NCBI GenBank assembly: GCA_004556005.1
Contig: SFJA01000094.1
Location: forward strand, 1-5,725
Origin: Bacteroidales bacterium
GTDB taxonomy: Bacteria > Bacteroidota > Bacteroidia > Bacteroidales > UBA932
Reading direction: 5' to 3'
DNA: 5,725 nt
A program made the position numbers and the translations under genes. Positions within the stretch are counted from its first letter, which is position 1, and each line of letters begins with the position of its first letter. The notes under the pieces were generated by a model that made no database searches, was not told where the DNA came from, and saw only the letters and a list, made by a program, of their open reading frames with translations. Positions 5,651 to 5,725 of the stretch are shown here, piece after piece.

Positions 5651-5725
5651 GATATCAATGTCGGTGGCGGCCTTGGCATCAACTACTACCACCCCAACCA
5701 CCTCGACGTGGCCGAATTCTCCCAA

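Larger units (their letters stand above)
4345..5725 (+). pseudogene. lysA: Diaminopimelate decarboxylase gene, frameshifted and interrupted by a repeat; 3' end beyond window
   Basis: LysA is the PLP-dependent enzyme that decarboxylates meso-diaminopimelate to lysine. Residues 1-210 are a normal Bacteroidetes-type N-terminal barrel: start MLKGQFPVEKF, then TPFYYYD, the PLP lysine K50 in YAVKAN, GADCVSGGE, NITTGLAENKFGI and GLHFHIGSQ (185-193). After L210 (codon at 4972-4974) the reading frame leaves the family because of a 7-bp tandem duplication. The original frame then reads Cys/Arg/Trp-rich nonsense to a TGA at 5650-5652. In the +1 frame the expected sequence continues as AEQILRQRRGRL (4982-5017), runs through about 210 repeat codons and resumes as DINVGGGLGINYYHPN at 5651, including the GGG loop that binds the PLP phosphate. 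As written, the gene would give a 435-residue product lacking that loop and the rest of the protein. Whether this is a true mutation, a reversible state or an assembly error cannot be told here. Confidence 0.88.

Noticed and set aside
4975..5652. Cys/Arg/Trp-rich tail in the lysA start frame, resembling a metal-binding or cysteine-rich protein
   Set aside because: It is the out-of-frame reading of the Gly/Ala/Val repeat after the 7-bp duplication; LysA homology continues in another frame.
4972..5682. Minus-strand open frame of 236 codons encoding Pro/Ala/Thr/Glu repeats
   Set aside because: The repeat is stop-free in all six frames, so its openness is uninformative. Its start lies in the antisense of LysA sequence and its end in the antisense of the lysA left flank, with no start signal. 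Kept only as a hint about the possible origin of the repeat.
4967..5725. Reinitiation at the ATG at 4967, giving a separate second LysA polypeptide
   Set aside because: The ATG is created by the AAT-GTC codons and the duplication. There is no upstream stop to allow reinitiation and no ribosome signal. The split would separate parts of one barrel.

Overview
The window looks like chromosomal amino-acid biosynthesis DNA from a member of the Bacteroidetes, most likely an uncultured or gut-type Bacteroidales. The ArgC, ArgG, GNAT acyltransferase, LysC and LysA proteins all resemble the Bacteroides-type versions as I remember them. Gene starts lack clear Shine-Dalgarno sequences and have A-rich upstream stretches. 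The best promoter candidates follow the Bacteroidetes TAnnTTTG (-7) pattern rather than the sigma-70 pattern. No database search was possible; family calls rest on recognised motifs and remembered family sequences.

Left half (1-2529, minus strand): a tightly packed arginine operon, read right to left: a GNAT-family acyltransferase (candidate N-acylglutamate synthase), argG (argininosuccinate synthase) and argC (N-acylglutamyl-phosphate reductase, cut by the window edge). Both gene junctions are 8-nt overlaps of the form ATGNNTAA. The first gene would acylate glutamate, ArgC would reduce the acylglutamyl phosphate, and ArgG would act later on citrulline.

Middle (2530-2956): a 427-bp divergent intergenic region. 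It holds a probable promoter and long leader for the arginine operon, a candidate promoter for lysC, and a decayed 28-codon remnant of the start of hisG (ATP phosphoribosyltransferase) on the minus strand. The remnant has ATA where a start codon is expected and a stop straight after the homologous part.

Right half (2957-5725, plus strand): lysC (monofunctional aspartate kinase) followed after 53 nt by lysA (diaminopimelate decarboxylase), the first and last steps of the lysine pathway. LysC looks intact. LysA is disrupted in two ways. A perfect 7-bp tandem duplication (4967-4981) shifts the frame after residue 210. About 40 bp later the gene is interrupted by roughly 630 bp of A-poor repeat DNA, which in the downstream lysA frame encodes a Gly/Ala/Val/Ser-rich low-complexity stretch. 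The LysA sequence then resumes with its GGG loop at 5651. Removing one 7-bp copy puts the upstream part of lysA, the whole repeat and the downstream part into one open frame. The repeat-bearing lysA is the most unusual object in the window. It could be a switchable or mutated allele, a new kind of in-frame repeat insertion, or an assembly artefact, and these alternatives are kept apart below.
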